64,000 nucleotides of DNA from Casuarius casuarius. Its lineage: Eukaryota; Chordata; Aves; Casuariiformes; Casuariidae. The DNA is taken from NCBI GenBank assembly GCA_003342895.1, contig PTFA01000029.1, forward strand, positions 186,001 to 250,000, read 5' to 3'. Positions 1 to 13,400 of the stretch are shown piece by piece (position 1 is the first letter of the stretch; each line of letters begins with the position of its first letter). The notes under the pieces were generated by a model, which had not been told where the DNA came from, ran no database searches, and was given only the letters and a program-made list of their open reading frames with translations. A program made the translations under genes and the position numbers.

Positions 1-3000
1 AAAATTCTTAGAACCTGGCTGCTGATTCAACTCACGAGGAGGAATCTTTGTCACTGGCTTGAATTTTTAATTAAAGTAAAATAGCATTGCAGTCTTTTGG
101 GGAAGGGGAAAGCTTACAGAGCTTCTCTAGTAAAGAGAGGAGGCAGAAATATTTGCCTGCTGACTGTTATTAGGTGTCTTTCTTTGTAAGAAAAGACAGA
201 TGTAACTTTGAAAATACAAAAAATATGTGTGTGTTTGTGCTTCTGCTTGTGTCTTGTATGTGTGTTTTTTATTAATAATACTTCACATGTGGATTAGTCC
301 TTCTGAAAAAGAGGCAACAAAACCCCCTGAAGAATAGCCCTTTGTGACACTAGAAAAGTTTACTGTGCCAAAGTTATGGTAAGAATTTGTAAATTTTGGC
401 TGCTGGAGTACTTCCTTCCCCTGCTATGTTTTTAATGTTGGAAACTTGTAAGTGTGGAATAGGGTGTTTTTTTTCTTTTCTTTTTTTTTTTTTAACTGAC
501 AATGCAAACATTCATTTCACAAACTAAACCATCCGTTCACATGACACTGGCTGTATATAAACACCCTGTTGATCTTGTTCTGCAGAAGGCTTCTCTGGAC
601 TTCCTGAGTCACACAAATGATCTGCCGCTGCTTTCTGAGCTGTGGCGTGGACTTAGAGTATATCTGCTCAGGTTTAGTTTGCCAAATTAATGTCCCTGAA
701 AGAAATGTTGTTACTTGGAAGAGAGCCTTCAAAGCCTGGATGTTTTTCTTTGTCTCTTTTTCTCTGTGTGTTTAAAATATTTTATTTCTGGTATCTTGAG
801 AATTGTTTTGTTTTGCCAGTATTCCTTGGATGAAGCTGAACCTACTGGGGAGATGTTTAGTATTTCTTAGTTGCAAAACGATCTTCCTCTTAAAGATGAT
901 GTTGTTTCTTCATGGTGATTTTTAGTGTTTTATTTTGCGAGTAGGCAAAATAACTTGGGATCAAACAGTCCTGCAGAACTTGCAGGGTGGAGAGAAGGCA
1001 GCTAATTGCACTGAAAGGTGAACCTTCCTCAAGGCCCGAGAACTCGTAGTTACGAGCTCTGCAACACAATCGACGGCACGGGGGTTTCACGGAGTAACCA
1101 AGGGCAGAATTCGAGTCCAAGGTTGGACTGTCATGGTGACAAAATATTTAGAAAACATTTTCTTGCCTGAAACAAAAGCTTGGATTGTGCAACATAAAGT
1201 ACAGTCCCAGTATAATAAATGACTTGGTGTATTTTTAAAGGGTTCTGAGTGTTCCATGACTGTTAGCTGTTTCCAGATCCAGTGTTTGCAGTCTGCAGGT
1301 AAAATGAGGTATTTTGCTCTGGCTTTGCAAGCTGGGTTAATTCTCCCCCTTTACACAATGGGATTGCAAAGCTGTGGCAGCCAAACTTGGCCTCACGTTT
1401 TGAACGTAGTAGACAGTCCTGTTAAGTGCAGATGCAACAGCACAGCTTACTCTCTTCTGCTGTGGTGGCTCTGCTGCGTTAAGAGGAGTTGCTTAAAACT
1501 TTAACCTTGTCATTGGCGTAAACAGGTCTGGTTCTGAATACACTCTAGACTTGGTAAGGTCTTTTATTGGGTTAGAATGTGCTGTTCTTGCTGCAATAGG
1601 AGCCCTTTGTTCTGCAGGTGTTTCATCCTTTCATAATAACTGGTACTTTTTTTTTTTTAAATGCCTGTGATTCTGAGATGTTCCAGCTTTTCTGATATGC
1701 ACCCCCTGACTTCAAAGGGAGCCAAAGGTCTAAAATGCAGTCAGTTGTTCACTGGGAATAATATAAAAATATTTTAACATGGGCAAAATGTGTGACAACT
1801 AGGTGAAGACTATTAGCCAGCCATGTACAATTCAGTTCATCACAGCTGTACTATTTGGAGTTCATGCACTTTTCCCAGTCTAGTCAGTCTCCCTGTGTAA
1901 TATCAGTTGTAATTTCAGAGGAAGGCATGATTTTTGCGTGTGTACCTATATCGCCTTCTCTGCTCAGAAGAGAAGGTGGCCAAATTTCTTTCTGAATAGC
2001 GGCTTCTCTCAGCTGTGCAGCAACTTCAACCAGTTTGTCTGCAAAGCAGATATTTTTTGATCTTCAAAGAAAATGGTGTTTTCAAAGTTGCCGTAGTGTT
2101 GAAATACACTGTTATTCATGGAAGTGAAAACCAAAAGCAAAACATGGGTTTTGCGGGGGGATTATACTTTTCTTAGGTTTGCATTATCTTGCATTTTTAT
2201 ATGCTTGACAGGTAACCCTGCCCTGTTCAGAGTGCTGCTGCAAAGCTTGTTCTCTTTGGCTCCTGCTTTGTTGCCATCGGCTAGTTCCTCTGTAGCACTA
2301 AATGTAAGCAGCTGCTTTGCTTTCCATACCTATTTTTACTGTCTCTAATTTGCTATTAAGATGTTAACTTCTGCCTTGAGTTACCCTAGGAAGTCTCTCT
2401 ATACTGAGGCTATAATGTGGGGGCAGGCAAGTACCTCTGTGCTTTCTCATGTGCTACCCTTTCACACTTGGGAAATGCTCCGTGTAAACATCTGCAGCAC
2501 CACTTTATTGTCCTCTTTCAAAGCTCTGGCTTCTTGTGTTGCTTACAAAAGGCCTTGACAAGCTTACACTGTATATGTGCTGAGACTGCGGTTCACTGTG
2601 ATGCCCAGTATTTATCCCTTTTTTGTCTGTCTGTCTGTCTAGCCTTCCATTGTCCCTGTCTTATGATCAGTAAACCCTACAGAACAGGGACTGTCTCTTC
2701 GTTTTATTTGTACAGCAGGTGGCTCAGCTCCAGATGTGCATCTGAAATTGCAGTGTACTGCAGTGATACAAATCATTATGTTATAGAAAGCTTTAGGATT
2801 AAAAAATCAGATTTGCTGTTTTATTTTTGTTTGCATGTGTGAAAGCTTTTATCTTTTTAGTATTAATGTTCTGGCTAACAGGTGACTGGCAGGAATGTGC
2901 AAAAATCAGCGTATAGGAAGTTTCCTTCCCACTGTAGGAGAATGCTCTACTCTAAAGCTAGAGTAAAGCTTTCTTCTTGGCAGCAGCTCCAGGCTGGTAG

Positions 3001-3570
3001 GAACGGGCTATTTCAGAACAGTACTTTTTGGTTTCTTGCAGAAGTTTGTTTACTCCCTCGGCTAGACTGGGTGTGATTATGGCAAAACCTCATGTTTCTG
3101 GAGACTTTTCTCTTTTCAGACACCATTTTAGAAGTGGAATGACACACAACAGGATGTGTGGTTGTAGATGTATATTCACACTTCAGAGGCTGTGCATGCC
3201 TTTTTCACCATGTACTATCCTGTGCTATTTCTCTCATGATTCATGTGGTGAAATAAAACATGGGAGAACACAGAATTCATTTCTCCTTTTTATGCCCACT
3301 ACACACAGGGCACATTTATTGATATTCATCTTTCTGCTGACTTCTACAGTCCTCAAACCAGTTAGTTACTGGAGGCAAGAAGACTAAAATGTGGGCAAAC
3401 AGCCAAGCAGACTTGAGGTTTTGTTCCTCGAATTTGATTTGAACATTGGAGTTTGATAAAGTGGTTTGGTTTTCCTTTTTTTTCCCCCCTTGTAGTTTTA
3501 TGGTTCCACTGGATTGCCTACATGTAGTATTACTGCTGCGTTTTTTTTCTTCAGCATTTTGTATGGCTCT

Positions 3571-3647
3571 GCTTGGAGTGAAAGGTTAGACCAGATCACC
3601 TCTAGTGGTTCCTTCCATCCTAAATTATTCTGTGATTCTATGATTTT
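3571..3647 (+). repeat. CR1 LINE 3' tail fragment
   Basis: About 77 bp resembling the 3' end of CR1 retrotransposons: GGTTAGACCAGATCACCTC, then GGTTCCTTCCATCC and the terminal octamer-type repeats ATTCTGTG and ATTCTATG. It is 5'-truncated, as nearly all avian CR1 copies are, and diverged. + orientation. Confidence 0.8.
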
Positions 3648-5491
3648 TGGCCCGGTTGGAACCGGAAATCTCTTGCAAAGCTGAGTCTGATTTTTGAAGG
3701 AGAGTAAGAACCCTTTCTAGATGAGAGCTGTCTAGTTTTCGTTTTGATGTTCCCTGTGATGGCCATGAAACAGAAAATAAAGAGCAGTTCCTCTGTTGTC
3801 AACGGGCTTTATCCTTTGTCATTTTTGTCTGATCTGTTCAAATACAGAAGTTGGGATTTTTAAAGGAAAAGGTTCAAACCACGTAATAAACACACCTCAC
3901 TAGTTCACTACTTGTTAGTATACTAGGTTTGTACTTTGGATTCAAAGTTGTTTTTTGCTTTAATTACTGGAATGTCTTATTGACTAAGTATGCTAGGTAG
4001 TGTTAAAGCTGTTGAGAATTTTACTTTAGTGTTGTGAGGCTTGCTGTCAGAAAGTAGGAAGAAACCTCATGCTGCTTTTTCTCTCTTGCCCTTCTGCAGC
4101 CCTGCTGTGAAAGAAGGGGCAGAAGAGTTTTCCCAGGGTGAAATACAGGTAGCGGGATGTATGGTGGGACTAGCTCAGTTTTTTCTGATCTTCTCCAAGC
4201 ATGACTTCAATTATTTTTTGTCACTGGTGGATGTTAAATTGGGTGCCTTTATGGTCAACTTCAGCTATAGCTGGCTGGCTGCAGCTCCTGGAGTCTCTGA
4301 CCATGGCTGAAGGAAGCAGAGGAGGTGTGGTCTAGGTTCACTTTGTGTTGGTGGTGGTTCAAGTTTACAACAACAACCTGTTATAAAAGTAGAAGCCTGG
4401 GCCGTAAGGTCCGGTTTATCAGCAAAGACTGACAGGCTGGTTTAGCAGAGGTGACCTGGAAGCTGAGCATGGCTGACACTGATTCACACCCTATGCCCTC
4501 AGCTAATACCAACCCAAGAATTTCTTTCTTTACCCCAATGAGAACAGTGTCGATGTCCTTCATCAAGGCCTGTTGGTGACAGCGTAGTAGCAGTCTGTGT
4601 TCCTTTGGTCCTTCTTCCTATGCTGAGGAGCCACCTTTTGGAGTGAGACTTGATAAACCAGATGATCCACAGGGTCATGGATCTCTGCTGTTTATACCAG
4701 GATGATAGTGACCTCAGTTGACATTAAATGGCATTTTGTGAATTCCTTTATGTTGTAGAAGTTTGTTTCACAACTGGTGCTCTGGATGGCTGCAGCTGGA
4801 GTCCCAAAGGACAGAGTAAATGCTGGACCTGAGGTGTCATTTCACTCGGAAGAAAGAGCCTTTGAGGGCAGGGTTGAAGCCTGACTGTGCCAAAAATGAG
4901 AAACCTTCAGTAGTCTGCAGCTTCTGGAATCTGTTTTATCTGAGACAAGATTGTAGTGTAAAGCCAGGCTCTATGTATGAAGCTACATCAAATCTGCATT
5001 TAGATCTGTGTGTGAAAAGAGATAGCTGTAGTCCCAAAGGGATTTTTTTTAATTTCTTATGTTTTATGACATAAAATCTCCAGAGCAGGGAGGTGCTTGA
5101 AGCATGCACGTCTAGTATCATCTTCCTATTAAAACTTTCACTAATTATTTTAAAATTGTACTTATGACCTGCCACAGATTATTTTTCTGCTTTGAAAACT
5201 TCATGCATCTTCCTTCCTTTTCCCACAATACCAGGATAGTGCTGACTATTTTGGAAATTGTTTTCTTTATTCAGATTTGGACTTCTGAATGCAAATAATG
5301 CCTGCATCTGACACCTTTTCTATTTATGCTGGAGTGGAAATGCTGTTAATAAAATGAGCAGGCTTTCCCCATTCCTTGTTGCCCGGGGAAGATCAGTAGG
5401 TCAAACTGAAGGCAGAGCATCTCATAGCTGAATAGGTGACTGGTGTTTTTGAGTACTGTCCTGGAACTAACAATCATAGCCAGCCATCCCC

Positions 5492-5636
5492 TATTCTGCC
5501 ACAAACTTCCTCCTATGCGATCATCTCGGATAAGGTTATTTTTATCTCTCTGTGCCCCAGTTCCCTATCTGTAAAATGGTGATAAGAGCACTTCCCTCCT
5601 TCACGAGGGTGATAGGAGGACAAATGCAGTTAAGAC
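5492..5636 (+). repeat. MIR-type ancient SINE remnant
   Basis: About 145 bp that follows the MIR consensus in order: TTCTGCCACAAACTTCC, a degraded middle, CTCTCTGTGCCCCAGTTCCC, then TATCTGTAAAATGGTGATAA and GTGATAGGAGGACAAATGC. The phrase CATCTGTAAAATGGGGATAA is the classical MIR signature. Such copies predate the mammal-bird split and are rare and diverged in birds. Confidence 0.65.
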
Positions 5637-6485
5637 TGCGGGGCTCTTGGATACTGTAGTAACTGGAGGCACAGATGGAAGAAGGGAAATGTTCTGCATA
5701 AAAGATTTCTCTTTTTTTAAGCCCAGCTGTAGGTTACAGCACTGGTGTGAGTGTGGTTTCCACTTACGCTATGACTTGACTGGTACCATGCCTCTTCCCC
5801 GAATGTGTTTCCTTTTCCATGTTTCATTGCTTGAATACCACATGCATACCAACAAAGCAATCAATGTCCTTACTAAGTGGTGGTGTTTGCATCACTGGTT
5901 GCAGGATCTGAGAGCCCAAGAGCCTGTGTAAGTCTTACTACTCGTGTTTGCCCACGGGGGCTGCTCACAGTGACTGAACAGATACCTGCTTCTGCTAACA
6001 TCCACCCAGTGCATTTCACAGATGAACTCAAACACTGGAAGGAGTTAAAAATGTGAATGGATTTTCACTTGTGGAATTCAGACTAATCCAGCAGTTGGGC
6101 AAGGCATGGACTGCAGCCTGACCAGAATAAAGCAATTGTCCTTGACATAACTGGTTAAATTTCATAGAAACCACATCCTTTGTGTTGCCACTGACAACAT
6201 AACATTCCTTAACGTTTGATTTCAAGTGGGGCTTTATTACCCAGAGGTACATGCAAACATATTTTCTTCTGAAGAATTTCTGACCGATGACACCACAGAA
6301 GGTGCAAAACTTTTTCCGTTTTAACAGGGGCTTCATAGTGCCTGTTTATATATATAGTACAAGCAGGTAAGAGACAGGAAACCCATCTGCCTAACACTTA
6401 AATTGTCACACGTCCAAAGGGAAGGCTGCAGTGAGTTGAATATTTGTTCAATCAAATCTTGCACAAGCAAATGGAAGTGTGTTTT

Positions 6486-6502
6486 GGGGGGGGGGTGGGG
6501 GG
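6486..6502 (+). repeat. G-run (G10-T-G6)
   Basis: Short, nearly pure G tract in the upstream intron; possible quadruplex former. Confidence 0.9.
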
Positions 6503-7879
6503 CTTTGTGAGCCAGGATGTAGGAGGGTACTTCATTTATTGCCTGCTTGTTGAAACCTGTGGCTCCTGTCATCTTCCTTGTTCACCTGCTTCAGTGAATT
6601 CTATATTTAGTTGTCTCTGCCCATCCACTTGAACAAGACAAAAATAACTTCATTGTAATCCAGCCTCTCTGTCCTTTCCTCTCCACCGCTTCCCTCCCCT
6701 CTCCTTTCCTGCTGCTGGGCTTAGGGCATTCAGTTGTTTGGGAAGTGGTGGCAGGGGGTTGTTTTGTTTTCTTTTTTTACAAGAAGGGAGTGGAGGGTGA
6801 GAGAAAACATTTATACCCTGCAATAAAATTGTTGTGAAGAGTATGCAAACTCCCAGAAACACTTCCTCCTCTACTCTAACATTTGCTGAGAGGTCAGAGT
6901 GTGTGCAGAGCGCGTGGAGGGAGGTGGAGCGGCGAGGTTGGGAAATGACTTGCATGTGGCATACATCTGTCTGACAAAAAGCCAACCGTGCCAGGGGATT
7001 AATGGACAAACAAATAGTGTTTCAGTTCTGAACTCGGAGGTTGAACCTAAAGTTTGCACAGGAGCAAATCTTCAGATAAGTTTCCGATGGACCTTGACTC
7101 CTGTTGCGCAAGTGCTGTGTAGTATTTAGCAGAGAGGGGAATGTTCCTGTAAATCCCTGCTTGGGAGGGAGCCTGTGCATAGTCTGTGCTTTGCACTACT
7201 GCTCCTCTCTCCCGGCATCACCACATTTCATCGTAACGCCTGTGACAAATTAACATTGGCCAAAATCCCCAGAAGTATTTAAGCACCTAACCCCTTGACT
7301 TTAGCGTGAATTAAGCACCGAAGTGCATTTGTTAATCTGGCTTTGGATATCGACTGTTTTTTTAATCTGCAAATTGGATAAAGAGTGTCCACTGAACTTA
7401 CCAAGATGTTTGCTGCCTGCGTTATCTGTGATATTGTTGTCTTCCACAATTAAGCTGATAGTGATTTGAGGGAAACTGTATTGTTTTGGTGAAACTGCTT
7501 TGAGATGCAGCCTGCCAAGTTTTTTTTGTATCTTGAGCCGAGTGTTCGGTATGTTGTTATTCCTAACAGACGCATTGTCTAGAGGTGTGGGGGGAGTGTT
7601 TGTTCCCGTTAATTTTTTTTTTTTTTTAACTTAAGGAATTTTTAGGTTGTATTTGAAGGCAGTGGTGAGGAACAGAAAGGTTGGGGGGGGGAACCCTTAA
7701 TCGTTGCCTGATGGAGAATTGAAATTGTGTCTTATGGCAACTTTTCCTCCAGAATCAGCTTTTTAAAAGAAAGCGAAACATTTGTAGTTGCTTCTTTAGC
7801 ATCGGTCAAGTTATTGAAGGACAGGAGGTGGTAGGAAGGATTGTTTTTTTTCGATACCAGTCAGTTTTACAGATTGCTT

Positions 7880-8230
7880 TCTTCCTCCTCCTCTGCATGT
7901 GCGCTGATGAAGGGTGAGCCTCGGCGCTGCGGCTTCGCCGGGCAGCGCTGATAGAGCTGCACCGCCGCGGCTTGCAGCACCCTCGCTAGCGCCGGCTTGG
8001 AAGACGGCTAACGCGAGGATGCCAGTTGTCAGATCACGCAGTGACTCCTGTGATGTGTGTAGTCTGTTGGACAGTGAAGTGAAACCAGTAACCAAACCCG
8101 GCTTTCACTTGGGAGCCTAAATCCAGATTTGAGCCCCCAGGCTACACATTTTTAAAAGGACTTGCTACCCTGGCCTGCTCTACCGCCTCCCTTCTGCGGC
8201 GACGGATCCGATTGCACTGGCCCCCGTGCT
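7880..8230. promoter_or_regulatory. CpG-rich patch in upstream intron
   Basis: A locally GC-rich segment with a cluster of CpG dinucleotides (densest 7,920-8,010) between AT-rich flanks. No exon or recognised site. It may be a weak regulatory element. Confidence 0.3.
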
Positions 8231-10366
8231 CTGCGCGGCTTTTAAATTGAGGATCACTTTAGTTTTAGGAATGTTAATGCCTTGCTTCGTAAACACAAAT
8301 ATGCTTTCTGATCGCTTGAAAAGGAGTGGGCCCTGAATTAGAAGTGCACTTCTTATGCTTCAAGGCATAGTGTAATCCTTTTAGTAGTTTGGATTGCCAA
8401 GATTATACTGGGCAGGCCAGGATGCCTCACAGACATCTGCTTTTCTGTCTGTTGAGTCAAGTCAATATCCTCAAAACTGTAATTTTCACTGTAATGATGG
8501 ATTACTCTTGTCACAGTTTATAGAATTTTGTCCTGCGTGCTTAATAAAAGAAAACAGATCCTAACGCTTATTATTTCTGAAGTCAAATACATCTGAACTA
8601 AAGCTCAGTGTATGCAAGACAAACTACGCTTTAATTTTACAATTGTCTGATGGGACTTTGCGATTTATTTGTTGTTACTTCCTTAATGATGTTGCAGTCA
8701 GAGGCACTGTTTTGCTAAATGTTGTGTAAAAAGTAAATTGTAGCACAGCAGATGTTGGTATTTGGATGGATGTCGGTGCAATGGGGGGACAGCAACAGTC
8801 ATCTCTGTCAGCTGTCTTCAGACTCCACAGGCCTGCTGTGTGGTTACTTTGGTGTGTAAAAACAGCTCGTTTTGCAACTGGGAAGTTTGGCATTACATTT
8901 GGCACCGAGCCATTTCACTGGGTTAACACAAGTGTTTATCCAGCGATTTTCTTAAAATTGGTAACTCTGAGAAAATGTTTATTAAACTTCAGTACAAAGG
9001 AAGGGGGAAATGTCGCTGGATCTCTTCTTTTTTAAAAGAAACCAACATTTGTAATGCTGTAATCTTTTTTTAATTATTATTTTAATTTCCTCCCCCTCCT
9101 CTTTTTTTTCTTTGGCTGCTGTTTTATCATAAATCTTTTTGCAACTTACTGTTTATAACTTCCTTTCTAAAGATTGAAAAGGGGAAGCATACCTTTTAAG
9201 GTATATACAGAGTGCCCTAACTACCCTCCTGTTCATTCTGTGTTTTGTCATGAATTAGGTGCAAAGAATTGAGGGCTGCAAATGTAGCTATTTAGTTACT
9301 CTCCCTTTTGTAAAAATTCCAGCTAAAGCCCAGAACTTGAGGCCTGATCTGCAGAGCAGTTGATTTTTGTGTGATGAATTACTGTAGACTTTACCTTTTG
9401 GCTAAGTACAAGAGTCCCTACAGGCCGTCAAGAATTTTTCATAAGACTCCTGTCAATATTGGACATATTTCTTTATGGAAATAGCAATTTGGATTGCCTT
9501 TTTAATAAGGAGGGGCAGTGGAGAGAGGTAGTTTTGCAAAGCAACAGCAGTTTTAATAAGATTTTATACCTTAAACCGGGAATCTTTTGATTTAAGTTTC
9601 ATTAGGAGACTTTATCATATTGGAAACATTTAGTTTGGATTAATCTTTGTAATCCATTTTAATCTTTTATCGCCCCTGTGATTAAATAACTAAATGTCTT
9701 CATTGTTTGAGAAAGCTCCCGTTTCTTCTGGAAAAGGGGAGATGATTAAACGAGGAGGAAAAGTATGTAAAGAAGTGTAGGTTCACACTAATGACAGTGA
9801 CCCAGAAGTGGAACATGTGCTCAGTTGATTGTTTGTTGAACTGCAGTTTTATTACCAAGTAGGGTATCAGAACAAAGAACTTGCATGAAAATTAATGTAC
9901 TTCTAAAAAAATAAAGGCAAAAGAGGAAAGCACTCAGTGTTACCTGTAGTGGTCCAATTTCTGCGCCTAAGCGTGGCTTCATTTGGAAAACTGTAATTTA
10001 AGAAGGTCTGCCCACTACAAAAATTAACTTAGTGTGCTGTAGATAAATGAAAACAGCAGATTAGCCTCTACAAGGGTGCAGTGACTGCTCTTTGGGAAAA
10101 CACTTTCTCTCTTGGTTTGATACTGAAACTGTAATTCTGACCCAAAAATGATCTCCTTGCGGTATGGAGGGGGAGATAAATGCAATAAGGCATTAATTTG
10201 GGAGTAATCTAAACTTACAGCCCTCCCAAACGAGGGCGGGCTGAGGCTTCCTGGCCAACCTGCCTGCTGGAAGATCTTGTGGCAAGCGTTGGCTCTGCAT
10301 GTGCTTGCCTGGGAAGGGGCTAGGTCAGCGCGGCAATGTTGTGTATGTGCACAGGCTGTGTGCGTG

Positions 10367-10388
10367 TTTTTTTTTTTTTTTTTTTTTT
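10367..10388 (+). repeat. Poly-T run (22 T)
   Basis: Uninterrupted 22-base T tract just before the GC-rich patch at 10.44 kb. On the other strand it reads as a lysine run in a spurious frame. Confidence 0.95.
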
Positions 10389-10439
10389 AACTTGTGTATG
10401 TGTCTGCGTTCAAAGGATGTAGCTTTGCTATTTAAAATG

Positions 10440-10800
10440 ATCTTTGTCAGATTTGGTCGTGTTCCAAGGACGAGGTCCTGAACGCAGAGCGATACCGTCC
10501 CCCTCGGCGGGGCAAACCCAGCCCTTCCAGCTGCCCCGTTGCAAGGGCGGCAGGCACAGCCGGCATCACGGGGTGCGCGGGTCCCTCCTGGCCCTGCTGC
10601 TGCTCCAGCAACCCAGCGCCACCCTCTCCTGAGCATCAGAGACCCAGCTCCAGGGACAGTCCCAGCTCGTCCTTTTGTCAGCAGCATCCTCTCCGATGCA
10701 GCAGATTGCAGCCAGAATTGCTGTAGCAGGACCCAGCTCTGCTCCCACCTTGCTGGCAGCAGCAGGATTTTCAGGGTGGCCTTTCTTGGCTTTGACCCTT
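10440..10800. promoter_or_regulatory. GC-rich patch in upstream intron
   Basis: GC-rich with CpGs concentrated at 10,460-10,590 and CAG/CTG-rich sequence after that. Long frames on both strands cross it, but they show no domain and one of them runs into a poly-T tract read as lysines. Regulatory role is only possible. Confidence 0.3.
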
Positions 10801-12343
10801 GCAGCAGCAGAGAAACCCCCTCGCAGTTGCTGCATGAGATGACAGTATCAGGGACTAGTGGAAAAAAACACTGCATCGAGAGCACACGCTAAGCAGTGAA
10901 CTGCAAAGTGGGGTTTACACGTGGGGTTTTCTGTATGCATGCATGCTCCTCCCTTTGCAGAAGTCCCTGAGGCATGAACGCTGCCCCAGATGACCTTCCT
11001 CAGAAACGTTACCCCAGGTGACCTTCAGTTTTTAGGGGGGAAAAAAAAAGGGGGGGGGGAAGAGGGAGAAAAGGCAGCTCATGTGGGTTTGAGCTTTATT
11101 TAGGGCTCTCTGGTATTCTCACACTTAAATAAGGGTATCAAACTCCCCTGGACAGCCGGTATAGTTATTACAAGTTCTCCTACCGACTTGAATGGTGGCT
11201 ATAATCTTGCTGGGTTAGGGATGCGTTTTGGTGTTCGTTTTGCTTCTGTTTTTTGGGGGGCATGTTACAATTCTTACAAAGAGCGGGCACGGGAGCTAGG
11301 GGGACTGGACTCTGGCGAGGACGGGGCAGGGGCTCTTTGGGCTGAGGCGGGTGGCAGAAGGACGTGTGCGGTGAGGAGCAGTCCCGTGTGGCGCGCTGGG
11401 CTTGGAAAATCAGGTGCTAATGAAAGATGGGCCTGATGCCGCAGTCCCTGACCTCTGAAAATCCTGTGGGGGACAGGCCAGGTCTGATACTGAAACTGGT
11501 GTGAGCTTGGGGATGGATGGCAGCGGGGATAATGTTTGTTTGTGTTTCCTCTGGGAATATGAGCAGTGTTAAGAGGAGCCTGGCATTTTTGCCACGTATT
11601 CCCAAAAGAACAGGATAGGGCACGGCAGTCTGGAAAGTGTAATTGTCATGCCCATCTTCCTGTGCCCGTTTGCTTTTTGCTTCTGTGTGTGTACCTTCTA
11701 TTTTTTATTCTTTAATGAATAGTGGCTTTAATATACTGAGATGCTGTTGTGTCATGAAAATTAATTCACGATAACAGCGTGAAGATAGGTGGGTCTTTAT
11801 TCAGCTGCATCAGGTATTTTTCATTTCTCCTTGTGTAAGAAAGAAGTTGTCATGGGACTAAATGAGATGCATCTCTCCTGGAGCTTGGAGCCGTTAGGGG
11901 GAAGTATGATGAACCTGACTATTAGCCACTATTAGAATAGATGACTTTGGGGTTAAAAACACGCTTGTGTTACGTGAATGTACTACTAAAAATAAGCTGT
12001 TTTCACATTATAGGGCTAAATTCTGGTATCATTGTAATCCGGTAGGAATTCTGGTGTTTGGTAATAGTAAGGCTCAATATTTTTGTTGTATATTGTAAAG
12101 TAAATTAATTTTAATAGTGTTTAAGGTGGTAACACGTCTGCCTTAGCCTGCAACCCTGATGCAGCGGCAGTGTGGATTCTGCTCTGCTCTGCAATGACAA
12201 CACTCCTCAGTTCCAGCCTCAAAAGGGGCCCTAGCAGATACTTCATGTCCTTTCATTCCTTGATTTCTCTCATCAATTTGATGACAAGGCTGTGAAGTGC
12301 TGGTGAGGATTGTTAAAAATGTTATTCAAGTGGAACACTGTTT

Positions 12344-12359
12344 AAAAAAAAAAAAAAAA
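12344..12359 (+). repeat. Poly-A run (16 A)
   Basis: Sixteen A in the intron. No retroposed sequence is recognisable upstream of it, so I do not call it a processed-copy tail. Confidence 0.9.
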
Positions 12360-12876
12360 GGTGAAATGAGATTTTCTGTGCCAGTACCTTCTGGCACTGA
12401 ATGCAGCTGTACTGAGTTTGGAGGTGCCCTGGAGCAGCAACTCTGTTCCCCGGTGCTGTTGGGCAGGTCTTATTCTTTTCTGGAAAGCACTTGGAGCTTT
12501 CCACTGATGGCCATTAAATGGCTAAAGTTAATTGAAACTGGATTAGGGCTAACGTGGTCTCTGTATGCTCTTCCAGGGTTTTGCTGGCTTCCTGGTGAGC
12601 AAATGGAGACGGGGAATCCAAATTAGCCTTGACCATGTAAACAGCTCCCCCTTTTTAATGTTGCTTCTTATTTTGTATCATTGAAATGCTTGTTAAACTT
12701 GGCTTTTATGTGTCTTTCTATGAAACATTTAGCCTGTGACTGTTTTGTTTGTGTAAACATGTTTAAACTTCTGCATTGATTTTTTTTTTTTTTCCTCTTT
12801 AAAGAAATTTTCTGATTCACAGCATGGTCAGACAATTACTGGCAGAGTTTTATTGTAAATGGCATGAAACAACTCT

Positions 12877-12886
12877 CTATTTATAG
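12877..12886. promoter_or_regulatory. MEF2 consensus CTATTTATAG
   Basis: Perfect match to CTA(A/T)4TAG in AT-rich intron. A ten-base AT-rich site is expected by chance at some frequency in 64 kb, so function is doubtful. Confidence 0.2.
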
Positions 12887-13167
12887 TGAAAATTAGTACT
12901 CAAGCCTAGAAGTTAAAGGATAGCAATCTGATGTGTTAATTTCTTACCCTCCATAAATTGCTTATTTATATAAGTCCATGCTCTGCAGTCTAGTTTTTAC
13001 AAACACAACTTGTTTTCTGTTTAAAACTGTCTGAAGTTTCCCTACATCATCCGTTTTAGGGAAGCCGTCGTTTCCGTAAATCTCTTCCAATGTCCTTTAG
13101 GCTTTTTTCACCGTTTCTTCACAATTTCCCGAGGTTTGGATTTGCTTTGTGAGTGACACAATGATCT

Positions 13168-13400
13168 AGCGATGCGAGCCTGGGCGAGCGGGCCAGGGCC
13201 TTGCGCGGCCTCGCTTTCCCATGTGCGCACGCCTCGGACTTAACAAAGCCCCTCGCTCGGCTTCGCTGACTTTGGGAGGCCAGCGGTGAGCCGCTGTGCA
13301 GCGGTTGCCAGGTTTAATGTCCCCAAAGCAAATAAATGCGTCGTAAAATCACTCTCGCCCGAGTCTTGGGCTTGCCTAATCTTTTCTTAACGGGCCAGAA
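13168..13400. promoter_or_regulatory. Short CpG island in upstream intron
   Basis: About 230 bp with roughly two dozen CpGs, flanked by AT-rich DNA, containing the NRF1-like stretch TGTGCGCACGC. No open exon with splice sites could be assigned. Candidate enhancer or unannotated promoter. Confidence 0.35.

Noticed and set aside
1040..1125. tRNA-like B-box (ATTCGAGTCC) and short stem CTCGTA-GT-TACGAG
   Set aside because: No A-box at the right distance and no cloverleaf could be built, so no tRNA gene is called.
4785..4800. GGATGGCTGCAG as a candidate for the missing ATG exon
   Set aside because: The codons after Trp-Leu are not His-Lys-Arg and no initiation codon or upstream AKT1 residues precede it.
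10325..10885. 186-codon open frame on the minus strand
   Set aside because: It crosses a GC-rich patch and a poly-T tract that reads as a lysine run; low complexity, no domain and no splice or conservation evidence.
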